Shown one piece after another: positions 13,957-23,868 of a stretch of 64,000 nucleotides of DNA. Position numbers and translations under genes: made by a program. The notes under the pieces were generated by a model, which was not told the origin of the DNA, made no database searches, and saw nothing but the letters and a program-made list of their open reading frames with translations. Each line of letters starts with the position of its first letter. Position 1 is the first letter of the stretch. The stretch covers positions 1,592,471 to 1,656,470 of the forward strand of contig BCJC01000005.1 in assembly GCA_001600175.1 (NCBI GenBank), written 5' to 3'. The DNA comes from Erythrobasidium yunnanense. Taxonomy: Eukaryota; Basidiomycota; Cystobasidiomycetes; Erythrobasidiales; Erythrobasidiaceae.

Positions 13957-15895
13957 CTACGGCACAGTCGACATCACAGGATCTGCTATCGCTTTGTTCT
14001 CAGGCTTGCTTTTTTTGCTTGCAGGCTCCTCCTCCAGTGGCTCTTCTTCAGCTTCTGCGGCAGTTACGCCATCCTCACCCATCGGATCTTTCGAAAGGAG
14101 GGCTATCTCAGGATAGAGATCCGCAGTCTTGGGGTACGGCTTGCTGGGGCTGATCGCAGAGCCGCAGTCTTCGTTGAGCGTTTTCAAAGTAGGGTGATTG
14201 GTGGATATAAGCTGTGGCAGAAGATTAGTGTCAAGTCTATGAACTTGATGTTCGACCAAATTACCTGTCCATCACCAGATACCTCGAAGCATCGTAAGGC
14301 TTGTGCTTCCTCAGGCTTGTCTGTTGACGAGACGTCCAGTGTGACCCATAGATGCCGCTTCGTGGGTATGGCGGTAATGTCAAGTATGGGATAGTCCAGT
14401 TTTACAAGCTGACTTTGCAGACTGCTGTGCATTTCGGCAGGTTTGAGCAGATCTGAAGCGCGATAAGCCAGTAAAGCGGAAGAACTGTAAGGTAGCCTGC
14501 TCAGACGGGAGTTGAGACAAAGAAATGCCGACTCACCCGACACCCGACAAGACCAACAAGCTATCCTCATCTTCGCGTTCCGCACCGTATCCGACAAAGA
14601 GCATTTTGCGGATCGCCAGATCAAGCTGCTTGACTTTGACCTTCGGCTTCGCTGGCTCTTCATGTTGCGCCTCGTCTTTCTCCTCTTCTTGTTCAGCTGT
14701 GTCATCCTCGCCGTTCTTGGTATCTTCGGTCGTGCCAGTTGCCTTCGCAGCCCGATCTTGCTTACGTTTGGCGATTTGAGCCTTCCGCCGCAGCTTCTTC
14801 GCATCCGAAGGAGCCTCAAACTCGACTTTGATCTCTGCTGTGCCTTTCAAGGCTTCCAAAGATATGCCCTTAGAGATGCACCCGTAAGTCTGCATGTCCC
14901 ATATCCGCAGATGATCGTCTCCTCCGGCACTGAGCAGCAGATCGCGCTTGGTTGGATGAATCGCCAGAGCCGATACGAACTTGCGCTGGCCTAGTAAGAA
15001 CCGCTCGATCTCCCATCCTTTCGGCCACTGCGAGACTCGTATATGCTCGTCCCGATCTGCAGTGACGATCTTGTCTTTGCCCGTTTCCTGGTCGACCAGT
15101 AAGATCATAGCGGTCAAGACGCTGACATGGCCTAGTACAGGCGTCGTAGCGGCCACCTTTGCCGGTACATGCCGCCATTGTGGACCGTGCGTGTTGTCCT
15201 TCAGGATACCAACCTTCTTCCGCTTATTGCCTTTCTTTGATACAAACTCTTCTCCTATTTGTGGAGCAGGAGATGCAGACGTGGATGGTTCAGGTTCTTG
15301 AGGGAAAGAAGCGGTTGGAGGTGTAGGTAGATTGGGTTCGCATCCATGCATAGGGAAGCTAGGTGGCTAGTCAGCCAGACTTCATGGATCTGAAGTGTTT
15401 AATATCGACATACGCATACACGTCACCGAATTTGTCGGCTACCACGACGACTTGGCCATCTTGCGAGATAGAGACATTGTTCGCGCGCTTCGGGATATCC
15501 CTGACATGAGCGTCAGACAATATCATGAACCGTGTACTAAGTGTAACAACACACCTTGATTCCTTCAAGGTGAGATTGACGTTCTCATCATTGACCGTCA
15601 ACTGCCATTCTTTCAAGATCTTGTCATCTCCGCTAGAGACTAGCTTTTCTTCGTTCCACCAGACTACCTGGCGTATGTGAAAGCCTGCCTTGTGCGAATC
15701 TTGCTCCGGCGATGTATACTTGAGCTGACCAGTTCTTCGCGCAGAGCAATCTTTCAGCTTTCTTCTGATTCTCCAGCCAGTATCTGACCAGCCCTACTTT
15801 GCATCAAGAATCTGAATTGTAGATCCACAAGCTATAGCCAGCCAGTTTCCAGCGGGCGATAGCTGCAAGACCTGGATAGGGTGTCGAAGAGCCAT
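13957..15895 (-). CDS. TRM82: tRNA m7G46 methyltransferase non-catalytic subunit (Trm82/WDR4)
   Basis: WD40 partner of Trm8 in the complex that makes 7-methylguanosine at tRNA position 46. The N-terminus starts MALRHPIQVLQLSPAGNW. Diagnostic sequences follow: ADKFGDVYAY, LGHVSVLTAMIL, ITADRDEHIRVS-type (here IVTADRDEHIRVSQWPKGW), LLSAGGDDHLRIWD, then a Lys/Glu-rich insertion and the C-terminal LWVTLDV strand. Introns are at about 14212-14264, 14485-14536, 15367-15409 and 15501-15554. Odd point: the first exon runs in frame into a TAG at 15794-15796, and the same frame continues beyond it with good family sequence. Either a 33-nt GT-AG intron (15765-15797) removes the stop, or the gene carries a nonsense codon. 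The start codon is only 18 bp from that of the divergent neighbour. Confidence 0.85.
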
Positions 15896-15913
15896 CGTTC
15901 GCAAGAAGGTAGT
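15896..15913. promoter_or_regulatory. 18-bp divergent inter-start interval
   Basis: The TRM82 ATG (minus) and the HIT-zinc-finger ATG (plus) are separated by only 18 bp. Transcription start sites of each gene must therefore lie at this point or inside the other gene's coding region. Confidence 0.6.
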
Positions 15914-16821
15914 ATGCCGCGAGCTCCAAAACAGAAGACGAAATCTGGACGAAAGGACGATGCGAAGAACCTCTGCGAAATCTGCAAGGAAAAGGAAACC
16001 AAGTATCACTGTCCGCTAGACAGAGTCGGATAGTGAGCTTCGAAAAAGATCGGAACAAGCACAAGAGACGTATGTTGATCAAGATACGCGTTGCAGCTGC
16101 TCGGTCGTCTGTTTCAAGAAGCATAAAGGTAGAGTTGCTGCTACCTTGCTGGACCGACAATCCTGACAATTTTCATGATCTATGAAGCCGAATCCTGCAC
16201 CACAAAAGCTTTGACCACAGCCAAAGATCCAGTAGCTTTGCCTATACCTCAGAACGATGCTCAGAAGCCGAAGAGTCTGCAGGAAGAAGTTGCTGAAAAA
16301 CCTATGATCTCGCTGGCCTCCCTATCATGGCCGCCGGATCCTCTGGAAGAAGGTCTCAACGCATTGAATGATCCGCTGAACCGCGATGAAGCGAAACCTC
16401 TCCTGCGCTCCGAACTTCTGGCATTAGGTTCGCCATCTGTTCTGATTTGTACGATTAAAGCTGATCTATACGATGCGTAGCTACGTCTATACCGCTGCGA
16501 CAAATGCTGTCCACGCATCCACATCTCAAGACCATCCTTACGTCGATCTCGCGGATACCGAATGCACCTCCGCGCCATCCTCAGGAGAATCGAGTACGGA
16601 ACATCCTTGGTCTAGGCGAGCATGAGGGTGTCCCTTCTCGCTTGAACTATCGGCCTGGCGAAGAGCCTGATCTTGACAAGTTCGGCAAGCCCTTACATAG
16701 CAAAGCCCGACATCAGCCTTTCGTCGATATGGAGGAACGCAAGACGCTAGCGGAGTTTAACGTGCTAGTGAAGCAGATTTTGCATGAAGAGCGCAGAAAG
16801 CGCGATAGCTTACAAAGCTAG
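15914..16821 (+). CDS. HIT-type zinc finger protein (ZNHIT3/Hit1-like)
   Basis: Four exons (15914-16032, 16097-16128, 16188-16427, 16481-16821) join into 243 residues. The N-terminal finger reads CEICKEKETKYHCPLDRVGY, then CSVVCFKKHK, split across two exons. HIT fingers normally read CPxC at the second knuckle; here the fourth ligand is Asp (CPLD). The rest is helical, with LLRSELLALATSIPLRQML and STHPHLKTILTSIS matching the C-terminal helices of ZNHIT3/Hit1, a factor in box C/D snoRNP assembly. Those functions come from family knowledge. The last intron was placed at 16428-16480 (53 nt); a shorter donor at 16449 would keep the frame but give a 32-nt intron. Confidence 0.68.
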
Positions 16822-16912
16822 TCGATCGCATACAGTAGAAGTCTTTTGTAGCATTTCAACAACGTAGAAGCAGTTTTCAGTCATAGCGGTACGTAATTTA
16901 GTAGTGTTGTTG

Positions 16913-18695
16913 CTAGACTATTCGTCCGCTCCCATCAATGTCGCGATCAGCCTCAATGTAGCTATTCCTGCTCCTTCCAGATCCAAAGGAGGTCGTCTTC
17001 GAGGCCCGTGTGATGGTGATATGAGGGTTCCCAGCTTCACCAGCCTCTTCGAAGGCTCCGGTATGCGTGTCTCGACGATTGGGCACTCTTGATTGACGCT
17101 TGAGACTGTGTACAGAGCTAGCAGAGCTGCCGCGTCGATGTGATCTGATAGACGCTGTATCGGAATCGTGAGCGTTTCTGGCGTGACTGGGCTCTCGGAC
17201 AGCAGAAGCTTGGCTAGCAGTGTCCCAAGTATCGGCAGAATCGTTGTTACGCAGTCTCGCGTCTTCAGTCTTGCTAGTAGGCTTGATCTCATCTTCGTCG
17301 TCCTCATCATCATCATCACCGATCTCGACAATCTTCTTCGATGAAGTTATGCTAGGTTCGTACATTGAAGGTGGCTCCCAGGCTATCTTATCGACGATTA
17401 TCACGCCTTTAGGTAGGTCGATAACGGACTCTTCGTCATACCCAGGTAAGGAGCCTCGTCTCGCGCCAGCGAAAGCATGCGAAGGAGGATACATCGAGCT
17501 TGGCGGATAAGCATGAGGATGGAAAGTAGACGGAGCCTGTTGAGCACCGGGAGGCAGTCGAACAAGGAGGAGCTTAGCGTTGCTGAAAGGTGGTGCTTTA
17601 TTGATTCGCCAGTTGAGGGCTCTTTGCGGTCCCAGCTTTTCGTCAGCTTCGTTCCATTCGTTCAGAAGTCGGGTGATGCCGCGGTTGTTCTATTGGTGTA
17701 ACTCAGGTGCTGCCTAAGTGCTTGTGAAGGTGGCTTACGCGAATAGAAACGTAGATCCAGGGCACCCAGGCTGCGACGAGAACACCGAGAAGAACACCAA
17801 CAGCTGTCCATCGCATTGCAGGAGTGTAGTCATCACCCCAATAGCCATTTCCCGCGAAATCTAGATCACTATCAGTCCAAGTAGATCGGCCACGTGCATC
17901 ATCATCGGCTCTTCGCAACAACTTCGCAGCGGTAGTCGCTGCTACATTGGCCATCGATGTAATGGTAGAGCTCGGTCCACTGCTAGTACTGGAAGCTGAA
18001 CTAGTCGCACCTCGTCCGGCAGGAGAAGAGCGGCCATCGTCGACAGTGATATCACCGTAGTACTCGTTTGGATCGTTGTTCTGCATGTAGCGAGTAATGG
18101 CAGCAATCAGAGGCCAGGGCTAGTATAGTAGCATTCAGCCTGTGACGCAGTATGTATGGACTAGCACTTACGACAGTAACGCTGATGATGAAGGCTGCTG
18201 CAAACAAGGTCTAAAGAAGCTCTTAGCAGCTTCGGGAACGGCACGGAAGGACGTCCTAACCTTTTCGACCCAGGACCAGTAGCGATGTAAAGCTTTGCAA
18301 AGATCGTCCATGCGCTGATTCCATACTTTCTCGTCAATCTGAAGAAGTTTGTCAGTCATTGGACGTGCTGAGGACCCTTTTATGCTGAATCGGTTCCTTA
18401 CCGTGTTACTCAATTCATGCGGCATGCAGGGAAAGCATTCATTCTTCTGCAGAAGCAGTACGAGCTGTCCAGATGGTCTGAAGCAGCTGAAGGCCTCAGC
18501 GGCTTCGTGATTCGTCATTTTGTCGTTTGTTTTGAGTTTTTCGTCTTCAGCGTACGCAGTCAGGCTCCTGTCCTGTAGCAGCGAAGTGAAGCGTCGTTCA
18601 GTCCGTAACAAGAGAGGCTTGAGCCGTAGATGCTTTGACCGAGACTTGGATGTCGCAGACTCCGTCTTCTGGTTGGCGAAAGTTAAGAGAGGCAT
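16913..18695 (-). CDS. Two-pass membrane protein with long disordered tail
   Basis: Not recognised. Six exons (18402-18695, 18261-18338, 18172-18210, 17739-18119, 16913-17689 and the junctions between them) give about 522 residues. A soluble N-terminal part contains CFRPSGQLVLLLQKNECFPC. Two hydrophobic segments follow: TLFAAAFIISVTVPWPLIAA and, about 90 residues later, AVGVLLGVLVAAWVPWIYVS. After that comes a short conserved-looking region (NNRGITRLLNEWNEADEKLG) and a disordered tail with an acidic run encoded by GAT repeats near 17300-17325. The Cys-x2-Cys before the first helix could be a palmitoylation site. An upstream in-frame Met at 18869 exists, but the residues before 18695 look unlike coding. 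The gene is convergent with the HIT-finger gene. Confidence 0.65.
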
Positions 18696-19196
18696 ATCGT
18701 CACGGATGGCAGCGAGCAGAGTCGGACAAAAGCACCGCTTGAAAGGTGTGGTGTGACAAGGGTGAGGAATTTGAGGAGCTTGAGTCGCAATCGGTTGGGT
18801 AGTCTGCGTAGAAGTGCAGTCTCGGTATCGAACAAAGTTAGCTGTGCACGGTGAGCGTCGCCTGTTCATCTTTGCTTGTCGTCAAGTTTGTATGCTCGAA
18901 CAAGGGTCCGGCTTAGTAGCGAATCCGCGCAAAGTACCGAAGATTGGTGACTTGGGCTCCACCGTGGCTTACCTTCAGCTGGCTTGAGGACGAGATAATG
19001 CAGTTGTAGCCCGTGCTGATCAGTCGCGTAGCCGGTTCACAGTGCGGGCGAAGAAATAAGTGGTGAATATGCTTGAACGTCAGCGACCTCGCCAATGTAC
19101 AGTACGCATCACAGCGGTAACACTACCCCTTAGGGTTTCTCCCTGCATGCATGATATCAGTTTTGTTCCGCTTAAGTTTGGCTGAAACGTCTTGAC
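18696..19196. other. Gap; no supported gene
   Basis: About 500 bp upstream of the membrane-protein gene and downstream of the next minus-strand gene. It is open upstream to 18869 on the minus strand (possible longer N-terminus). I see nothing else. Confidence 0.4.
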
Positions 19197-19581
19197 CTAC
19201 AAAGCTGCATGCTCTGCATGAAAAATCTCGAAAGCAGATCGCGACTCTCCTGTAGACTGTGCGGCAGCGACTGCTTCTTGGCCTGTTTGTCGAGAGGCGA
19301 GCTTCAGTCGATGTCCGACAGAATCCTCTATTAGACTTACGAAGTTTCTCCTTTTCCAGCCAAGCTCTGGCAAAGGGCTCGGCCGCAACACAAACAGCTA
19401 TATTGACCATAGTACCGAAGATCCAGGAGAATAGGAGGAAAGCTGTGCCGCGAACGAATCTTCCGCCCAGTCTTCTCCACGGTTGATGTTGATAGCCAAA
19501 CCACCAATGATATTTGGGTGCCGCAATTGAGTACTGGTGCATCATACGTGCGTGTGGGAGGAAAGGTCTCAAGCGATTCAT
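19197..19581 (-). CDS. Small single-pass membrane protein (tandem copy A)
   Basis: Two exons predict about 107 residues. The N-terminus is basic (MNRLRPFLPHARMMHQYS), followed by one membrane helix (GTAFLLFSWIFGTMVNIAVC) and a charged helical tail (FARAWLEKEKLRQEAVAAAQ). A basic start plus one helix suggests a mitochondrial or inner-membrane location, which is inference. The start codon region and the upstream DNA resemble those of the next gene (19699-20512): the first residues of both read MN-x-LRPF, and the sequence preceding each ATG is alignable. It therefore looks like a diverged tandem duplicate that kept the 5' end but has a different body. Confidence 0.55.
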
Positions 19582-19698
19582 GATTGATTGATTATGCGAG
19601 TTTACGGGAGGAAAAGTATGAGGAAAACAGAAGCTGGAGATAGAGGAAGAAAGAGGAAGACCTGTCAGTTAATCGAGTGGGATGTATCAGCACAAGCC

Positions 19699-20512
19699 TC
19701 AACAAGACAAAAGCATGGTCTGAGCAGATGCTCGGTTCACGGCAGGATCCGTGCTCCATTTCAGGGCAACAAAGCCTGTTGGCTGGTGCTGTGGCTTCTC
19801 TCTAAAGAAAGTGCCCAAGCTTATCATCTGAATAGGCTGTCCGCGTATCTGTGCCTCGTGAATTTGGCCCAAGATTTTCCTGGCCTCCAAACTCCAATTA
19901 TTATTGACATATGGTCTCCTGTATATCATGATGTATACTGCGGGAAGACGCTATAGCTTAGCTCGATGGCCTTTCCTTTGTCAACGTGCTCTTACAAAAT
20001 GGTCCATGCAGAGACGCGGGATAATAATCAGGTTGTTTCGCTTTCGGCTGGACCCAAACTGTAAGAGCATCCAGCAAACGCTGATATCTGCGCAAGATAG
20101 GATGAGAGTGTCTTCTCGTTGCCTGCACAAGCGGTTTTCAATTTGTAGCGCGGAACTGACTGAGGCGTGAGGCATCCCACTTGCGAGGCAGTCCATCAGG
20201 GAAATGAAATTTGAAGCAGAATTGACGGTCATACATTGTCGAGTATACCAGGTCTTTGAGAGATTCCATCAGAGTTGACGATAAGCCCTGACCGGCTGAC
20301 AAGACTCACCAAGTGCCAATCCCAGCCAATCCAACACCCATTACTTCAATGGCTGCTTCCGACAGCAGCGGATCTCGGTCGGCCAAGGATTCTAATTCGC
20401 GAGCTAGCGTTTTTAATGGCTGACTGCTGATAAGCCGCCGATGAGGCTTGCATTTGGCGGCAGAGTGTCGTGCCACGCGTGTTTGGGAAAAGAAAGGCCT
20501 TAAGCCATTCAT
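19699..20512 (-). CDS. Unknown protein (tandem copy B)
   Basis: A multi-exon reading with good protein character but no recognised family. Exon 1 starts MNGLRPFFSQTRVARHSAAK and runs to a likely donor within GAAGTAATG, about 57 nt before a GGTCAG acceptor. Exon 2 encodes LVYSTMYDRQFCFKFHFPDG and LPRKWDASRL. A following exon carries WVQPKAKQPDYYPASLHGPF. The last exon encodes YRRPYVNNNWSLEARKILGQ, then QPTGFVALKWSTDPAVNRAS and the stop at 19699-19701. The third intron is uncertain: the exon 2 frame meets a TGA and resumes in frame beyond it. A basic Arg-rich N-terminus suggests mitochondrial targeting. The 3' end is duplicated upstream at 20633-20696. Confidence 0.5.
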
Positions 20513-20632
20513 GCTTGATGCTGTAAGTGGGGGCGAAGACGAGCAGAAGGGCAGGTGTTAGTGCAAGACGAGGTAGGAGGGTGAAAGAAATCAAAGACAG
20601 ATCAGCTGTTCGAGTATGTCTCCTCGCCCCCT

Positions 20633-20696
20633 GCCTCAACGAAACATAACAAAAGCAGACTATTAGAAAGTGCTCGGTTAGCGGCAGGGTCCGTGC
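20633..20696 (-). pseudogene. Remnant of a third tandem copy (3' end only)
   Basis: On the minus strand this stretch aligns with the last coding bases of copy B (19696-19754): both contain GCACGGA-(T/C)-CCTGCCG, then AACCGAGCA, a TGCTTTTGT block and GTTGAGGC. In the B frame it encodes LSTDPAANRALSN-like residues, against WSTDPAVNRASAQ in B. No 5' part is present, because another gene's stop lies at 20793. It marks the edge of a tandem duplication unit. Confidence 0.5.
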
Positions 20697-20792
20697 TGAG
20701 TATGCGGGAACAATGGAATCTTAGGACCGGTGGCGCTTACTGTGCCATAAACTGCTACTGCAGATGCCTGAGCGACAAGTAATTATCTGAAG

Positions 20793-21755
20793 CTAGTTCT
20801 GCAAGTATCGGGGAAGAGCGCCACGCCCTTGCCCGAGTCTTCGTCTTTCTGGCGGGAGGGAATGATTGTTGGTTTGCGCGTGGCCGAACGTGAAGTTCGA
20901 AGTTGGTCGGTGATTGTGCGAGCGGGGAGGCATCGGTCTTCTTGCTGGAGGGCCGCCGTCTGCTCTTCCAAGTACATGGCTAATCAAGCCAGTAACCATG
21001 GATGTAGCTCTGAGGACATCGCTCAGCGTAGTCAGGCCACCTATGATGCCACTTCTTCGAGATTGATTGTGCTGGCCGGTGACGTATCTGCGACCGTAAT
21101 TCGGCCCACGCTGCAATCGTCGGCGGCCGCCAGGACCCCAAGGACTTGTCGCACCTGGTCCTTCATGGCCTATGGCTTCGTCTGTAGAAGTCGACTCTGC
21201 AATTGTGTCGTTTCGTAGGAGACTGGAATATCCGGCGCGCCTCGGAGTGATGGGCTTTCGAGTGTGATAGTCACTGTCCGATCCCGAAGAGAATGTGCGA
21301 ATATTGCTAGCCGCGGCTCGACGCCAGTCTCGATTTCTCTGATCCCCGTACGCGCCAATGGCGCGCACTTCCTGCATCGCATCGATCGAGTCGACAGAGG
21401 ATGAACCGCTATCGCTATAGCTATAAGTGCGATCCTTTAGGCCAGCGTACGGCTGTAGACGATGATCTCGAGTGTGTCCGCTCCTTCTGCTGTCTCGCTT
21501 GCGCTGACCATGTCGGTAGCTGTACTCGGGATGGTACTTTGTAACAGAGCGTTCAGATGATGCTACGCTGCTGACGTCCGAGCCAGTACTATCTGTTCCA
21601 CTATCGCTCGATCGGCGACTGCTGCCTGATCGGATACTGAGGCTGTTTGAGCGACTGCTAACAGGGTCTTCATCTGAGGAGGGAGATCGATCTGAAGGAG
21701 GGCGGCCCATGTTGATGTTGATTGTTGGCGTGAAGCGGGATCTGAGAAGAGACAT
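20793..21755 (-). CDS. Ser/Arg-rich disordered protein
   Basis: A single 320-residue exon starting MSLLRSRFTPTININMGRPP. Residues 20-75 are nearly all Ser, Asp, Gly and Arg. The middle is rich in Arg, Tyr and Ser. One short hydrophobic, Gly-rich helix (IIGGLTTLSDVLRATSMVTG) lies near residues 240-265, followed by His/Pro/Arg-rich residues and GRGALPRYLQN. No family is recognised. The helix could bind a membrane or a partner. The stop is at 20793-20795. Confidence 0.6.
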   Translation of the reverse strand: MSLLRSRFTPTININMGRPPSDRSPSSDEDPVSSRSNSLSIRSGSSRRSSDSGTDSTGSDVSSVASSERSVTKYHPEYSYRHGQRKRDSRRSGHTRDHRLQPYAGLKDRTYSYSDSGSSSVDSIDAMQEVRAIGAYGDQRNRDWRRAAASNIRTFSSGSDSDYHTRKPITPRRAGYSSLLRNDTIAESTSTDEAIGHEGPGATSPWGPGGRRRLQRGPNYGRRYVTGQHNQSRRSGIIGGLTTLSDVLRATSMVTGLISHVLGRADGGPPARRPMPPRSHNHRPTSNFTFGHAQTNNHSLPPERRRLGQGRGALPRYLQN

Positions 21756-22046
21756 TGACTATCTCGTTGTGGTCTTGATAAGCTTGATGCAGCGTTGATG
21801 ACTCGACTAGAGTGCAAGTTCGAGGAGTTTGCAGACCGAAAGAAAACCCTTGCTATCAGTAGGACAGACCGGCTTGAAGAGTTGAGGCGCTGTTTATCGT
21901 CAGCTGAGGGAGGAAAGTGGAGTAGCTTTAGTGAGCGGGAAAGCTAGTGAAGTAAGCAAGGAGGTCAGGATACTGTATGAGGTGCTGCTACATGGAAGAA
22001 TGAGAAAGGATGCAAAGGCTACATGATCCGGCTAGGACTCGAGCCC

Positions 22047-22525
22047 TCAAGCAGCTGCCGGTTGTTCAGGGATCGAGACGACTTGATTCTGTTCCAGCGA
22101 ATGAACTGAGTTGCCAAAAGATTGAAGCGAAGCTTTCCAAGTGCTGATGCGGACGTCGGCTGTCTCAGCCGTTTGGCCGGAAGCAGCTGGACCATCTGTG
22201 AAGCTGATAGCTTGCATGATGTCGGGATAGTTGATGATGTCGTCAATCTGTAAGCCATCACAGCGTAAGCCTTTGCCCGGCTGCTGAGGCTAGAAGTATT
22301 GGCGACCCGCCTGTGCTCCTTGCGATTTCAGCGTCTCAACGATAGCATCCCGGGTACCCTCCGGAGTGTTGGCGTCAAGCGCCAGGATGTATCTGGTCGA
22401 TTACTTCAATCAGCCATGCTTCAATCGCCGTTTTGGCTGTCGGCTCACGAATGAGCGATGGTTTTCGCTGAGGCGGCCATGACGAAAGCAAGCAGGAATC
22501 CAAGAGCGATGAAGCGGCTCAGCAT
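22047..22525 (-). CDS. Small secreted protein, I9-inhibitor-like
   Basis: Three exons predict about 120 residues. A clear signal peptide starts the protein (MLSRFIALGFLLAFVMAASA). The mature part begins AHSYILALDANTPEGTRDAI, then VETLKSQGAQIDDIINYPDI. The pattern of a beta strand, Thr-Pro, a helix and a second strand resembles the subtilisin propeptide/peptidase inhibitor I9 fold, but the match is by eye only. The tail ends VVSIPEQPAAA. The second intron keeps the frame only if it uses a GC donor (at 22310 on the minus strand) with the CTTACAG acceptor; a GT donor one base further gives a stop or a changed sequence. Confidence 0.45.
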
Positions 22526-22739
22526 GGAATGTTGCTGATCGCAAGCTGATTTTGTGTGGGAGCGAGGTTGCTACAAATTAGCAGAAGACCAAGGGAGACA
22601 GGAGCTTGTCCATCAACGTTCGTCTCGCTGTACGACAGCATCAGCGTCACATCGACATCACCATATCTGTCCATATCTTCCATGATCTATATGAACTATT
22701 CTTCACAGCTCCTCCTGTCTCCCTTTCGCAACTTCCATC

Positions 22740-23714
22740 ATGAGCAGCGAAACTGAGGTCAAGGTTTACAGCGTAGACTTCACTGCTTCTGATCAATCGG
22801 AAGATGCAGTAACCATACAGACTAGCGATGGCGGCGCCTTCCTTGTGCACAAAAGCGTGCTTACAACCATCTCTTCAGTCTTCCGTAATCTAGTACAGGA
22901 CTCTACGGACGATCGGCAGCCTATCAAGCTTACAGAGTCATCCCTGACCTGGATGCTGATTTTCCGCGTCGTTCATCCCGACGTCCAGACGGAGGAAGTC
23001 AATCACGACTTGTCCGACGTTAAGAGAGCCCTTGAAGCTACAGACAAATACGACATGGGCGTGATCCGCGTACTTATGCTAGACACAGTCCTGTAAGTGT
23101 AAAGGAATATCAGACTCCTGCCGCATCATCGAGGGCTCAACGTTTGCCTCGCAATAGTGCGAGGGACTTCATGACGTCCATGGACACCCGAAGACAAGTG
23201 CTTGAGATTCTAGGTAGCTACAAGAGCTCCACATCGAAGTACATGTCCAAGCTGGTGGAGTGGGAGGACAAGTTCGGAAGCTCGTTCAACGTAAGCGTGA
23301 TCGAGAACGCCGTAAGTTGCGCTATCTGCGTGAAAGAGGGCGGTCCTGAGATTAGTTCAGGCCTTATACAATCAGAAGCTTCGACTTCGAGCTGCGGCAG
23401 AACGAGCCACAAGCTGTGAAAAAGTCAAGGCTCTGGCGCAATCATATCCTCCCGGCGACTTGCCGCACGAACACCGTAAGAACCAGTACGGAATCCCACT
23501 GTCCACAGCCGACAGCAGCTGGTACGACATTGTGTACGACATGGACGAATTGCACACACAAAATACCGATTGGACGCCCTCCGCAGTCATCCAAGTGGCA
23601 CTCGGCAACTATTATAAGAGTCCAAATCTCTGTGCTACGTGTCACACGAGTATCGTAACGAACTTTGATAAGCTCAAGGCTCTTGTCAAGGAGCTTAAGC
23701 TTGAGTCAGCTTAG
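22740..23714 (+). CDS. BTB/POZ domain protein with C-terminal CxxC
   Basis: Three exons (22740-23092, 23158-23311, 23361-23714) give a protein of about 285 residues. Residues 15-115 carry a fungal BTB fold: VTIQTSDGGAFLVHKSVLTT, then IKLTESSLTWMLIFRVVHPD and DVKRALEATDKYDMGVIRVL. BTB domains mediate dimerisation and often act as Cullin-3 adaptors. A helical region follows. The C-terminal part contains NLCATCHTSIVTNF, a CxxC that could bind metal or form a disulfide. Many fungal genomes carry large families of such proteins with unknown partners. The third exon follows an intron whose donor sits in AACGCC|GTAAGT. Confidence 0.75.
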
Positions 23715-23868
23715 TCGCTTGATAAGCTCAACAACAGCCTGCTAGTATGTCGTGTTTGCTTGTGTACAAAGCCTTCCATCATACTTGTCGGGATATCAGA
23801 ATGAAAGGCGCAGGAAGATAGCCTTATATGCTTTGCACCGAACCCTCTAGGCCGAGATACAGCATGCT

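Noticed and set aside
18696-18869. Longer N-terminus of the two-pass membrane protein
   Set aside because: In frame, but Cys/Thr/Pro-rich without a pattern; kept only as an alternative start.
22020-22070. T-arm-like sequence GGCTCGAGTCC suggesting a tRNA
   Set aside because: No matching A-box or acceptor stem lies about 70 bases upstream, and it sits at the end of a coding exon.
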